From contig JBKHJZ010000064.1 of NCBI GenBank assembly GCA_046537875.1, positions 1-15,925 of the forward strand: a DNA stretch of 15,925 nt, written 5' to 3'. The notes beneath the pieces were generated by a model, which worked only from the letters and a program-made list of their open reading frames with translations, searched no databases and was not told the DNA's origin. The DNA is from JBKHJZ01 sp046537875 (GTDB lineage Bacteria > Actinomycetota > Acidimicrobiia > Acidimicrobiales > VFJN01). Shown piece by piece: positions 6,884 to 12,690 of this stretch; the stretch's first letter is position 1; each line of letters opens with the position of its first letter. The position numbers and the translations under genes are program-made.

Positions 6884-7654
6884 TCAGTGACCCTCGAAGT
6901 TCGGCTCGCGGCGCTCCACGAACGCGGCGATCGCCTCCGCGGTGTCGCGGCTCGAGAAGTTGATCGCCTGCGCCTGGGCCTCGGCCTCGACCGCCTGAGC
7001 CAGCGTGACCTGCGCGCTCTGATCGAGCAGGCGCTTGGTCATGCCGAGGGCCAGCGGCGGACCGGCCGCGAGGCGGCGCGCCAGCTCGGCGACCGTCCGG
7101 TCGAGCTCGGCCCGGGGCACGACACGCGAGACGAGCCCGATCCGCTCGGCCTCCCCGGCCGGCACGATGTCGCCCAGCAGCGCCAGCTCCTTGGCCTTGA
7201 GCAGCCCCACCACCCTGGGCAGCGACCACGAGCCCCCACCGTCGATGCTCAGGCCCCGGCGCACGAAGATCTCCGAGAACCGGGCGTCGTCCGCCGCGAC
7301 CACCAGGTCGCAGCACAGCGCCATGTTGAGGCCGATGCCGACGCAGACCCCCGCCACCCGGGCGATCGCGGGCTGCGGCAGGGCGTGGAGCGCGTCGATC
7401 GCCTCCCCGACGGCTCGCATCTGTTGCAGCGGATGCACGCCCGGCTCCGTCGCCGCCGTCACGTCCGCGCCCGAGCAGAAGTCGTCGCCGGCCCCCGTGA
7501 GCACGAGGCACCGGTCCCCGTTCCCGGCCGCCACCTCACGCAGCACCGCGGCGAGGTCGGGCCAGGCGTCGGCGGGGACCGCGTTCTTCTTGGCGGGGTT
7601 CGACAGCGTGACGGTCACCACGCCGCCGTCCCGCTCGACCTGCACGAAGCCCAT
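6884..7654 (-). CDS. Enoyl-CoA hydratase/isomerase (crotonase) family protein
   Basis: Crotonase-fold enzymes act on acyl-CoA thioesters. The protein has 256 residues, the normal size. The oxyanion-hole segments are visible: CSGAD (60-64) and VGIGLNMALCCDLVVAADDAR (105-125). The two glutamates of true enoyl-CoA hydratases (Glu144 and Glu164 in the rat enzyme) appear to be Asn110 and, approximately, Phe130. The segment EIFVRRGLSIDGGGSWSLPR instead resembles PaaG-like isomerases, where an Asp in this loop is catalytic (here Asp138). An isomerase or other crotonase activity is therefore more likely than hydration; the substrate is unknown. The ATG at 7654 has no ribosome-binding site, but a -10-like TATCGT (7661-7666) sits 6 bases upstream, suggesting a leaderless mRNA. 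It is not a usual member of this gene neighbourhood. Confidence 0.88.
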   Translation of the reverse strand: MGFVQVERDGGVVTVTLSNPAKKNAVPADAWPDLAAVLREVAAGNGDRCLVLTGAGDDFCSGADVTAATEPGVHPLQQMRAVGEAIDALHALPQPAIARVAGVCVGIGLNMALCCDLVVAADDARFSEIFVRRGLSIDGGGSWSLPRVVGLLKAKELALLGDIVPAGEAERIGLVSRVVPRAELDRTVAELARRLAAGPPLALGMTKRLLDQSAQVTLAQAVEAEAQAQAINFSSRDTAEAIAAFVERREPNFEGH

Positions 7655-7675
7655 CCGCGCACGATACTCACGCGC
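7655..7675. promoter_or_regulatory. 21-bp divergent promoter region with overlapping -10 elements
   Basis: Only 21 bp separate the divergent start codons at 7654 (minus) and 7676 (plus). On the minus strand TATCGT (7661-7666) ends 6 bases before its ATG. On the plus strand GATACT (7663-7668) ends 7 bases before its ATG. The two hexamers overlap by four bases. Both distances fit leaderless transcription, which is frequent in actinobacteria. No good -35 was found for either direction; any -35 would lie inside the opposite gene. Confidence 0.4.
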
Positions 7676-7786
7676 ATGGGCCTCAACCCGTTCCGACCGC
7701 AGCGCAGCTCGTACGCGGACGTCGCGATCGTGGCCGGCGCGCTGATCGTGACCGCCGCGCTCGTCGCCTGGGCCGTGCTTGGCTGA
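7676..7786 (+). CDS. Small single-pass membrane protein, 36 residues, function unknown
   Basis: This is the only plausible plus-strand gene in the window. It has a basic, polar N-terminus (MGLNPFRPQRSSYAD, residues 1-15) followed by one hydrophobic helix of about 20 residues (VAIVAGALIVTAALVAWAVL) and a terminal Gly. By the positive-inside rule the N-terminus should face the cytoplasm. The layout, a short NPFR-type head and one helix, is that of a genuine small membrane protein rather than random high-GC translation. The gene lies in an otherwise gene-free gap between the crotonase gene and yraN. No Shine-Dalgarno site is seen; the start is 7 bases from a -10-like GATACT. It ends 27 bases from the convergent yraN stop. 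I do not recognise a named family. Confidence 0.6.
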   Translation: MGLNPFRPQRSSYADVAIVAGALIVTAALVAWAVLG

Positions 7787-7813
7787 GAGGCCTGGCCGCG
7801 CAACTCCACAGCG

Positions 7814-8197
7814 TCAGAAGGCCGCCTCGATCACCTCGACGCGACCCCGGGTGACGGCGGCGACGTCGAAGCGCAGGTCGGTCCGCGCTCGGTCCCGCCG
7901 TCCTGCCTCGCTGGCCAGGAAGCGGGCGGCGAGCACCCGCAGCCGTCGCTGCTTCACCGGCGTGACGGCCGCCGCCGGCACACCGAACCGATCGGAGCTG
8001 CGGGTCTTGACCTCGCAGAACACCAGTTCGCCGGCGCGCCGCACCACGAGGTCGATCTCCCCCTCGGGGCAGCGCCAGTTGCGGGCCACCACCTCGTAGC
8101 CGCGGGCCAGGTACCACTCGGCGGCGAGCTCCTCGCCCCTGGCGCCGAGCCCCTGGCGGTACGGGCGGCGTCGGGCACCGGCCCGTTCGCCCGCCAC
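7814..8197 (-). CDS. yraN: YraN family (UPF0102) putative endonuclease-fold protein
   Basis: This 127-residue protein belongs to UPF0102, a family with a Holliday-junction-resolvase/restriction-endonuclease-like fold and no firmly assigned role. The core motif is visible: Glu22 in GARGEELAAEWYLARGYEV, then EGEIDLV with Asp49, and LVFCEVKTR with Glu62 and Lys64, giving a PD-(D/E)xK-type arrangement. The C-terminal LRFDVAAV is also typical. The GTG start follows the DUF2469 stop codon directly (TAG then GTG), so the two are surely co-transcribed. In actinobacteria yraN commonly precedes yifB and dprA. Here the crotonase gene and the small plus-strand gene lie in between. Confidence 0.93.
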   Translation of the reverse strand: MAGERAGARRRPYRQGLGARGEELAAEWYLARGYEVVARNWRCPEGEIDLVVRRAGELVFCEVKTRSSDRFGVPAAAVTPVKQRRLRVLAARFLASEAGRRDRARTDLRFDVAAVTRGRVEVIEAAF

Positions 8198-8491
8198 CTA
8201 CAGCTCCTTGGGGGGAAGCTCCTCGACGTTGACGTCCCGGAACGTCACGATCCGCACCGACTGCACGAACCGGCTGGTGCGGTACATGTCCCACACCCAG
8301 GCGTCGTTCAGCTCGAGCTCGACGTACGTGCGCCCCCCGTCGTCGTGCACGGTGTGCCGCACCTCGTTCGCCAGGTAGAAGCGCCGCTCGGTCTCCACGA
8401 CGTAGGAGAACATCGGGCTGACGTCCTTGTACTCCTTGTACAGCTGGAGCTCGATGTCGGCCTCGTAGCGCTCGAGGTCCTCCGCGCTCAT
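8198..8491 (-). CDS. DUF2469 family protein
   Basis: This short acidic protein (97 residues) is of a family almost confined to actinobacteria and of unknown function (the Rv2901c type of Mycobacterium). Recognised family segments are MSAEDLERYEADIELQLYKE, FSYVVETERRFYLANEV, YVELELNDAWVWDMYR, FVQSVRIVTFRDVNVEEL. No signal peptide or membrane segment is visible, so it should be cytoplasmic. I chose the ATG at 8491 because the family starts at MSAEDLE; a GTG three codons upstream (8500) is possible. A TAGGGT hexamer (8499-8504) ends 7 bases before this ATG and could be a -10 for a leaderless mRNA. yraN follows without a gap. Confidence 0.92.
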   Translation of the reverse strand: MSAEDLERYEADIELQLYKEYKDVSPMFSYVVETERRFYLANEVRHTVHDDGGRTYVELELNDAWVWDMYRTSRFVQSVRIVTFRDVNVEELPPKEL

Positions 8492-8498
8492 GGCAGGC

Positions 8499-8504
8499 AC
8501 CCTA
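8499..8504 (-). promoter_or_regulatory. Possible -10 element for DUF2469-yraN
   Basis: TAGGGT on the minus strand fits TAnnnT and lies 7 bases before the ATG at 8491, placing transcription start at or next to the A of the start codon. The same AGGG could instead act as a weak ribosome-binding site. No clear -35 is visible. Confidence 0.35.
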
Positions 8505-8530
8505 GAGGACGCGATCGGTGGGAGGCCCCG

Positions 8531-8562
8531 CCGACCGGCCGGCGCCGACCGGCTGGCGCCGG
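8531..8562 (-). terminator. Hairpin and 14-bp tandem repeat downstream of rplS
   Basis: CCGGCGCC (8539-8546) pairs with GGCGCCGG (8555-8562) around an 8-base loop, just past the rplS stop. The same stretch is a tandem duplication of a 14-bp unit (8531-8544 and 8545-8558, one mismatch). It probably ends or attenuates the rplS transcript; a U tract is missing. Confidence 0.4.
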
Positions 8563-8568
8563 GGTGGC

Positions 8569-8916
8569 TCAGCGTTCGCGGCGCTCCTTGACCTTGGCGG
8601 CCTTGCCGACGCGATCACGCAGGTAGTACAGCTTCGCTCGGCGGACGTCGCCCTTCGCCACCACCTCGATCCTCGCGATGGTGGGCGTGTGCAGGGGGAA
8701 GGTGCGCTCGACGCCCACGCCGTAGCTGACCTTCCGCACCTTGAAGGTCTCGCGCACACCGGACCCGGAGCGCGCGATGACCACGCCCTGGAACACCTGG
8801 ATGCGCTCCTTCTGGCCCTCGACGACGCGCACGTGCACCTTCACGGTGTCGCCCGGGACGAAGTGCGGGATGTCGCTGCGCAGGCTTGCCTGATCGACGA
8901 GGTCTGTCGGGTTCAT
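8569..8916 (-). CDS. rplS: 50S ribosomal protein L19
   Basis: L19 sits at the 30S-50S interface and helps form intersubunit bridges. The 115 residues match the family length. Conserved segments are LRSDIPHFVPGDTVKVHVRV, GQKERIQVFQGVVIAR, SGVRETFKVRKVSYGVGVER, PLHTPTIARIEV and VRRAKLYYLRDRVGKAAKVKE. The ATG at 8916 is preceded by CGGAG eight bases upstream. The frame is open much further upstream, but that stretch only shadows trmD. A hairpin after trmD and a promoter-like pair before rplS suggest its own transcript. Confidence 0.97.
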   Translation of the reverse strand: MNPTDLVDQASLRSDIPHFVPGDTVKVHVRVVEGQKERIQVFQGVVIARSGSGVRETFKVRKVSYGVGVERTFPLHTPTIARIEVVAKGDVRRAKLYYLRDRVGKAAKVKERRER

Positions 8917-8954
8917 GGCGCGTGCTCCGCGGAGGGTCGAGGGGCGGACAGGCG

Positions 8955-8984
8955 ATGCTACCCCCGACCCGCCGGAGGCACCAA
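8955..8984 (-). promoter_or_regulatory. Probable housekeeping promoter for rplS
   Basis: Minus strand: -35 TTGGTG (8979-8984), an 18-bp spacer and -10 TAGCAT (8955-8960). Transcription would start near 8948, giving a leader of about 30 bases to the ATG at 8916. It is the best-formed promoter-like pair in the window. Confidence 0.5.
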
Positions 8985-9067
8985 GACGAGGCCGAACCCG
9001 CCAGAGGCCGCGAACACGTCCCGTCGGTGCACGAGCGACGACGGTGAGTGGCGAACTCGGGCTGGCC

Positions 9068-9084
9068 GGCGGGCACGGCCCGCC
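9068..9084 (-). terminator. Terminator-like hairpin at the end of trmD
   Basis: GGCGGGC (9068-9074) pairs perfectly with GCCCGCC (9078-9084) around a 3-base loop, beginning at the last base of the trmD stop codon. All seven pairs are G-C. No U tract follows. Confidence 0.45.
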
Positions 9085-9815
9085 TACTCGGCGTCGCCCG
9101 GCCCGAACTCTGCGAGGAGGGCGCGGTCCTCGTCGGACAGGCCCCCGCGCGCCTCGATCAGGTCGGGCCGCCGGGTGACGGTGCGCCACAGGGCCTGCGC
9201 ACGGCGCCACCGGGCGATGCGACCGTGGTCGCCGCTGCGCAGCACCTCGGGCACCGTCCAGCCACGGAAGTCGGCCGGGCGCGTGTAGTGCGGGTACTCC
9301 AGCAGCCCCTCGCTGAAGGACTCGTCCTCGGCGGAGCTGACGTTGCCCAGCACCCCGGGCACGAGCCGGCCGACCGCCTCGATCACCACCATGGCCGCGA
9401 CCTCGCCCCCGGCGAGCACCACGTCGCCGATCGACAGCTCGCCGTCGCACAGATGCTCGCGGACCCGCTCGTCGACCCCCTCGTACCGGCCGCACAGCAG
9501 GGAGAACCCGTCGAGGCCGGCGAGCTCCCGGGCCGCCGCCTGGTCGAAGCGCCGACCGGCGGGGCCGAGGTGGAGGAGCGGCCGCGGCGGGTCGACGTGC
9601 TCGACCGCCGCGAACAGGGGCTCCGGCGCCAGGACCATGCCGGCGCCCCCGCCGAACGGGGCGTCGTCCACCGACCGGTGCGGGTCGGTGGCGCACGAAC
9701 GGAGGTCGTGGACGCGCACCTCCAGCGTCCCCGCCGCCCTGGCCTTGCCGATGAGGCTCTGGTCGGCGAAGTGCTCGACCATCGCGGGGAAGATCGTGAA
9801 GACGTCGATGCGCAT
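9084..9815 (-). CDS. trmD: tRNA (guanine-37-N1)-methyltransferase TrmD
   Basis: TrmD methylates G37 next to the anticodon from S-adenosylmethionine and prevents +1 frameshifting. The 243 residues match the family. Trefoil-knot SPOUT motifs are seen: MRIDVFTIFPAMVEHF at the start, DDAPFGGGAGMVL (50-62), LLCGRYEGVDERV (107-119), LSIGDVVLAGGEVAAMV (127-143), and EDESFSEGLLEYPHYTRP (163-180) with the likely catalytic Asp164. The C-terminal domain carries IARWRRAQAL. The ATG at 9815 starts at the family's normal MRIDVFTIFP; the ribosome-binding site is weak. It lies 77 bases after rimM. Confidence 0.97.
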   Translation of the reverse strand: MRIDVFTIFPAMVEHFADQSLIGKARAAGTLEVRVHDLRSCATDPHRSVDDAPFGGGAGMVLAPEPLFAAVEHVDPPRPLLHLGPAGRRFDQAAARELAGLDGFSLLCGRYEGVDERVREHLCDGELSIGDVVLAGGEVAAMVVIEAVGRLVPGVLGNVSSAEDESFSEGLLEYPHYTRPADFRGWTVPEVLRSGDHGRIARWRRAQALWRTVTRRPDLIEARGGLSDEDRALLAEFGPGDAE

Positions 9816-9892
9816 GCCGCACGTGAGCCTACGGGCCGGGCGCCGGCGCCCCGGCCGGCGGGTCGGGGGAGCATCGCGCCCGCACCGCCCGC

Positions 9893-10384
9893 TCACGGCT
9901 CGAGCAGCCCCTCGGGCGGGTCGATCGTCACCCGGCCGCGCTCCCGGGACACCACGAAGGCCACGGGGACGAGCGCCCCTCCCTCGAGCTCCAGCAGGTC
10001 GGACGCCGGGTTGGCGACCAGCGCCACGCACCGGCCGGCCGCCCGGCCGCCGACCGTGACCACCTCGCTCCCCACCAGCTCGTGCACCCAGAGCTCGTCC
10101 GGCTCGTCCAGCGGCTCGGCCCGCAGCACCGCGCCTCGCAGCGCGTCGGCCGCCTCGCGGCTCGCCACCCCCTCGAAGCTCACGATCCAGCGGTCCTGGT
10201 GGGGTCGCGCCGCCGCCACCACGAGATCGCCGCGGTCGGTGTGGAGCACCGACCCCTCGGCGAGCCGCTCGACCCGGTCGGTCACCAGCCGGACGACGAC
10301 CTCGCCTCGCAGTCCGTGGGGCCTCGTGACCCGGCCGATCTCGAGCAACGCGTGTGCGCCGCCGGGTCCCTCCGGCGCGGGCAC
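9893..10384 (-). CDS. rimM: 16S rRNA processing protein RimM
   Basis: RimM is a 30S maturation factor that binds S19 during assembly of the head. The 163 residues contain the RimM N-terminal barrel (LLEIGRVTRPHGLRGEVVVRL, about 13-33; RWIVSFEGVASREAADALRG, about 65-84) and a C-terminal PRC-barrel domain (LWVHELVGSEVVT, GRCVALVANPASDLLEL, VPVAFV). The GTG at 10384 is supported by GAGGA nine bases upstream, which overlaps the end of the KH gene. It follows that gene by 6 bases, so the two are co-transcribed. Confidence 0.94.
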   Translation of the reverse strand: MPAPEGPGGAHALLEIGRVTRPHGLRGEVVVRLVTDRVERLAEGSVLHTDRGDLVVAAARPHQDRWIVSFEGVASREAADALRGAVLRAEPLDEPDELWVHELVGSEVVTVGGRAAGRCVALVANPASDLLELEGGALVPVAFVVSRERGRVTIDPPEGLLEP

Positions 10385-10390
10385 CGGGGA

Positions 10391-10663
10391 TCAGTCCTCG
10401 AACTCGACCTCGACGTCGCTGCCGTCACGCGCCGCAGCGGCACGCACCACGGTGCGGATGGCCTGGGCGACGCGGCCCCGCTTGCCGATCACGCGCCCCA
10501 TGTCGGACGGGCCGACCCGCACCGAGAGGCGCGGGAGCGCCCGGCCGTCCTCGAGGTCGATCTCCACGGCGTCCCGGTCCTCGACGAGTGCGCCGACGAC
10601 GTGCTCGAGCACCGCCCGAGCCGTCGGCATGTCGCTGGGCCGCTCGGTGGCGCCGTCGCTCAT
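10391..10663 (-). CDS. khpA: KH-domain RNA-binding protein (KhpA/YlqC family)
   Basis: This single KH-domain protein has 90 residues. The KH core is LSVRVGPSDMGRVIGKRGRVAQAIRTVVRAAA written across residues 46-77, with the GxxG loop GKRG at 60-63. KhpA proteins bind RNA broadly, often with a partner KhpB; in this actinobacterial locus the gene always sits between rpsP and rimM. The ATG at 10663 shares one base with the rpsP stop (TGATG), implying translational coupling. The acidic C-terminus (VEVEFED) is typical of the family. Confidence 0.92.
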   Translation of the reverse strand: MSDGATERPSDMPTARAVLEHVVGALVEDRDAVEIDLEDGRALPRLSVRVGPSDMGRVIGKRGRVAQAIRTVVRAAAARDGSDVEVEFED

Positions 10664-11022
10664 CACGCGCCCCCGGAGCTGTCGGCGGGCTCGGCCGACC
10701 CGGCCGGTGGCTCGGAACCCGGCCCGGCCGCGTCCCCCGACGCCGCCGCTGGGGTCGCGGGGGCCGTGCCGGTGAACGAGTCCCAGGCGCCGGAGATCTG
10801 GAGCAACTTGCGCACGGGCTCGGTGGGTTGGGCTCCCTTGCGCAACCAGGCCACGGCCTTGTCGTTGTCGATGCGGATCCGGGAGGGATCGGGGCGGGGG
10901 TCGTAGACGCCCACGATCTCGATGAAGCGCCCGTCGCGCGGCGACCGGGAGTCGGCGGCGACCACGCGGTAGGTGGGCTGCTTCTTCTTGCCCATCCGCA
11001 TGAGGCGGAGCTTGACGGCCAC
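10663..11022 (-). CDS. rpsP: 30S ribosomal protein S16
   Basis: S16 is an early 30S assembly protein. The 119 residues comprise the S16 fold at 1-80 (VKLRLMRMGKKKQPTYRVVA, SPRDGRFIEIVGVYDPRPDP, DNDKAVAWLRKGAQPTEPVRKLL) and a low-complexity Ala/Pro/Gly/Ser tail of about 40 residues, as is frequent in actinobacteria. The GTG at 11022 begins the standard AVKLRLMR and has GAAGG six bases upstream. Its stop overlaps the start of the KH gene. Confidence 0.96.
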   Translation of the reverse strand: MAVKLRLMRMGKKKQPTYRVVAADSRSPRDGRFIEIVGVYDPRPDPSRIRIDNDKAVAWLRKGAQPTEPVRKLLQISGAWDSFTGTAPATPAAASGDAAGPGSEPPAGSAEPADSSGGA

Positions 11023-11049
11023 TCGTGCCTTCTTTCGTGTTGCGAGCAG

Positions 11050-11073
11050 TGGTTCGAACCAGGGAAGCCTGGT
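11050..11073 (-). other. Palindrome and overlapping hairpin in the rpsP leader
   Basis: A perfect 12-bp palindrome TGGTTCGAACCA (11050-11061) overlaps a hairpin ACCAGG/CCTGGT (11058-11063 with 11068-11073, 4-base loop). Both cannot form at once in the leader RNA, because they share ACCA. The site is 28-51 bases before the rpsP start. It could be an operator or a switching leader; this is an inference. Confidence 0.3.
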
Positions 11074-11165
11074 CGCGGGGCGCCGGCACGAGCCGCGCGC
11101 ACGACGGAGCGACCGACGATGATGCGCGACGCGACGGCTGCGCGCCAAACCGGACGGAGACCAGG

Positions 11166-12605
11166 CTAGTTCAGTCCGGGCAGGGTGAACGGCTGGCGGG
11201 ACGTCCGCCCACCACCCGGCGGGGTGACGCGACCACCCCCGGGAGGCGTGACCCGGCCCCCGCCCTTGCGGCCCTTCTTCTTGGATCCCTTGCGGCCTCC
11301 CCCCCGGCCACCGGGCGTGCCCGGCATCCCGGGCATCCGCTTCATGAGCTTCTGCATGTCGCGGAACTGCTTGACGAGCTGGCTGACGTCGCTCGGCTGC
11401 GTGCCGCTGCCGAGCGCGATGCGCTGGCGGCGTGAGCCGTCGATGACCCGGGGGTCGGTCCGCTCGGCCGGCGTCATCGACCGCACGATGGCCTCGACCC
11501 GGCTGAGCTGCCCCTCGTCGATCTCGGCGTCGCGCAGCTCCTTCGGCATGCCGGGCATCATCCCCATCAGGCTCTGCAGCGGGCCCATCTTGCGCACCTG
11601 CTGGAGCTGCTCGAGGAAGTCGTCGAGCGTGAAGCGGCCCTCGAGGAGCCGGGCGGCCGTCTGCTCGGCCTCCTCCTTCTCGTAGACCTGCTCCGCCTTC
11701 TCGATGAGGGTGAGCACGTCGCCCATGCCCAGGATCCGGCTGGCCAGCCGGTCGGGGTGGAACAGGTCGAAGTCCTCGACCTTCTCCCCCGTCGACGCGA
11801 AGGCGATGGGCTTGCCCACCACCTCCTTCACCGAGAGGGCGGCACCACCCCGGGCGTCCCCGTCGAGCTTGGTGAGGATCACGCCGTCGAGCGCCAGCGT
11901 GGCGTCGAAGGCCTCGGCGGTGGCGACGGCGTCCTGGCCGGTCATCGCGTCGACGACGAGGAAGGTGTAGTCGGGCGCCGTGACCTGGGAGATGTGGCGC
12001 ACCTGGTCCATCATCTCGGCATCGATGGCCAGGCGACCCGCCGTGTCGACGATGCACACGTCACGGCCGAGGCGGCGGGCCTCGTCCACGCCGGCCCGGG
12101 CGGTGGCGACCGGATCGCCGGGCTGGCTGAACACCCCGACACCCACCCGCTCGCCCATGGTGCGGAGCTGCTCGACGGCGGCCGGGCGCTGCAGGTCGGC
12201 CCCCACGAGCAGCGGGTTGCGACCCTGCTGTCGGAACCAGCGCGCCAGCTTGGCGGCGTTGGTGGTCTTGCCCGAGCCCTGGAGCCCGGCCATCAGCACC
12301 ACCGTGGGCGGTCGCGAGGCGTACTGGATCCGCAGCGACTCGCCGCCGAGCGCCTCGACGAGCGCCTCGTTCACCAGCTTGATGACCTGCTGGGCCGGGT
12401 TCAGCGCCTCGTGGATGCGCGCACCCACCGCCCTCTCGCGGATGCGGGCGAGCATCGACTTGACGACGACGACGTTGACGTCGGCCTCGAGGAGGGCGAG
12501 GCGGATCTCGCGCAGCACCTCGTCGATGTCGGCCTGGCGCAGCGTCCCCTTGCTGCGCAGGCGCCCGAAGATGCCCTCGAACCGTTCGGACAGCGACTCG
12601 AACAT
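11166..12605 (-). CDS. ffh: Signal recognition particle GTPase Ffh
   Basis: Ffh (SRP54) binds 4.5S/6S RNA and signal sequences at the ribosome and docks with FtsY. The protein has 479 residues. The N domain covers about 1-95. The G domain has GLQGSGKTT (107-115), DLQRPAAVEQL (137-147), DTAGR (187-191) and TKLDGDARGG (245-254). The Met-rich M domain (about 320-430) has MGPLQSLMGMMPGMP, SRRQRIALGSG (391-401) and MQKLMKRMPGMPG. The C-terminus is a Gly/Lys/Arg-rich tail with two copies of GGGRVTPP and a third partial GGGR (448-467). The ATG at 12605 begins the usual MFESLSERF. No strong ribosome-binding site is seen. Its receptor gene ftsY lies upstream, with the BON-domain gene in between. Confidence 0.97.
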   Translation of the reverse strand: MFESLSERFEGIFGRLRSKGTLRQADIDEVLREIRLALLEADVNVVVVKSMLARIRERAVGARIHEALNPAQQVIKLVNEALVEALGGESLRIQYASRPPTVVLMAGLQGSGKTTNAAKLARWFRQQGRNPLLVGADLQRPAAVEQLRTMGERVGVGVFSQPGDPVATARAGVDEARRLGRDVCIVDTAGRLAIDAEMMDQVRHISQVTAPDYTFLVVDAMTGQDAVATAEAFDATLALDGVILTKLDGDARGGAALSVKEVVGKPIAFASTGEKVEDFDLFHPDRLASRILGMGDVLTLIEKAEQVYEKEEAEQTAARLLEGRFTLDDFLEQLQQVRKMGPLQSLMGMMPGMPKELRDAEIDEGQLSRVEAIVRSMTPAERTDPRVIDGSRRQRIALGSGTQPSDVSQLVKQFRDMQKLMKRMPGMPGTPGGRGGGRKGSKKKGRKGGGRVTPPGGGRVTPPGGGRTSRQPFTLPGLN

Positions 12606-12658
12606 GGAACGACCAGCTTATCCCTTGAGGCCCCCACCGCCCCCCGGGGTCCGGGCGA

Positions 12659-12680
12659 CCGCCGGCGCGCGGACCGGCGG
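12659..12680 (-). terminator. Terminator-like hairpin after the BON-domain gene
   Basis: CCGCCGG (12659-12665) pairs perfectly with CCGGCGG (12674-12680) around an 8-base loop, starting about 10 bases beyond the stop of the BON-domain gene. It may separate ftsY-BON from ffh transcription. No U tract. Confidence 0.4.
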
Positions 12681-12690
12681 GCCTGGGCGG

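Noticed and set aside
5099..7786. Very long plus-strand open frame (895 codons) opposite yifB and the crotonase gene
   Set aside because: It is antisense to well-identified genes and has the Arg/Gly/His-rich composition of high-GC shadows; only its last 37 codons, in the gap, look real and are listed separately.
8569..9822. Possible longer L19 with a 300-residue N-terminal extension
   Set aside because: The upstream part overlaps trmD in another frame; the start at 8916 has a ribosome-binding site and gives the exact L19 length.
9048..10775. 575-codon plus-strand frame opposite trmD, rimM and the KH gene
   Set aside because: The opposite strand encodes three unmistakable conserved proteins; this frame is low-complexity Arg/Ser/Pro sequence.
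11041..11075. GGTTCGAACC resembling a tRNA T-loop
   Set aside because: No acceptor stem, anticodon arm or D arm surrounds it; it is better seen as a palindrome.
12606..12640. TAAGCT as a -10 for ffh
   Set aside because: The hexamer fits TAnnnT but the -35 position is GGGGCG, with no match.
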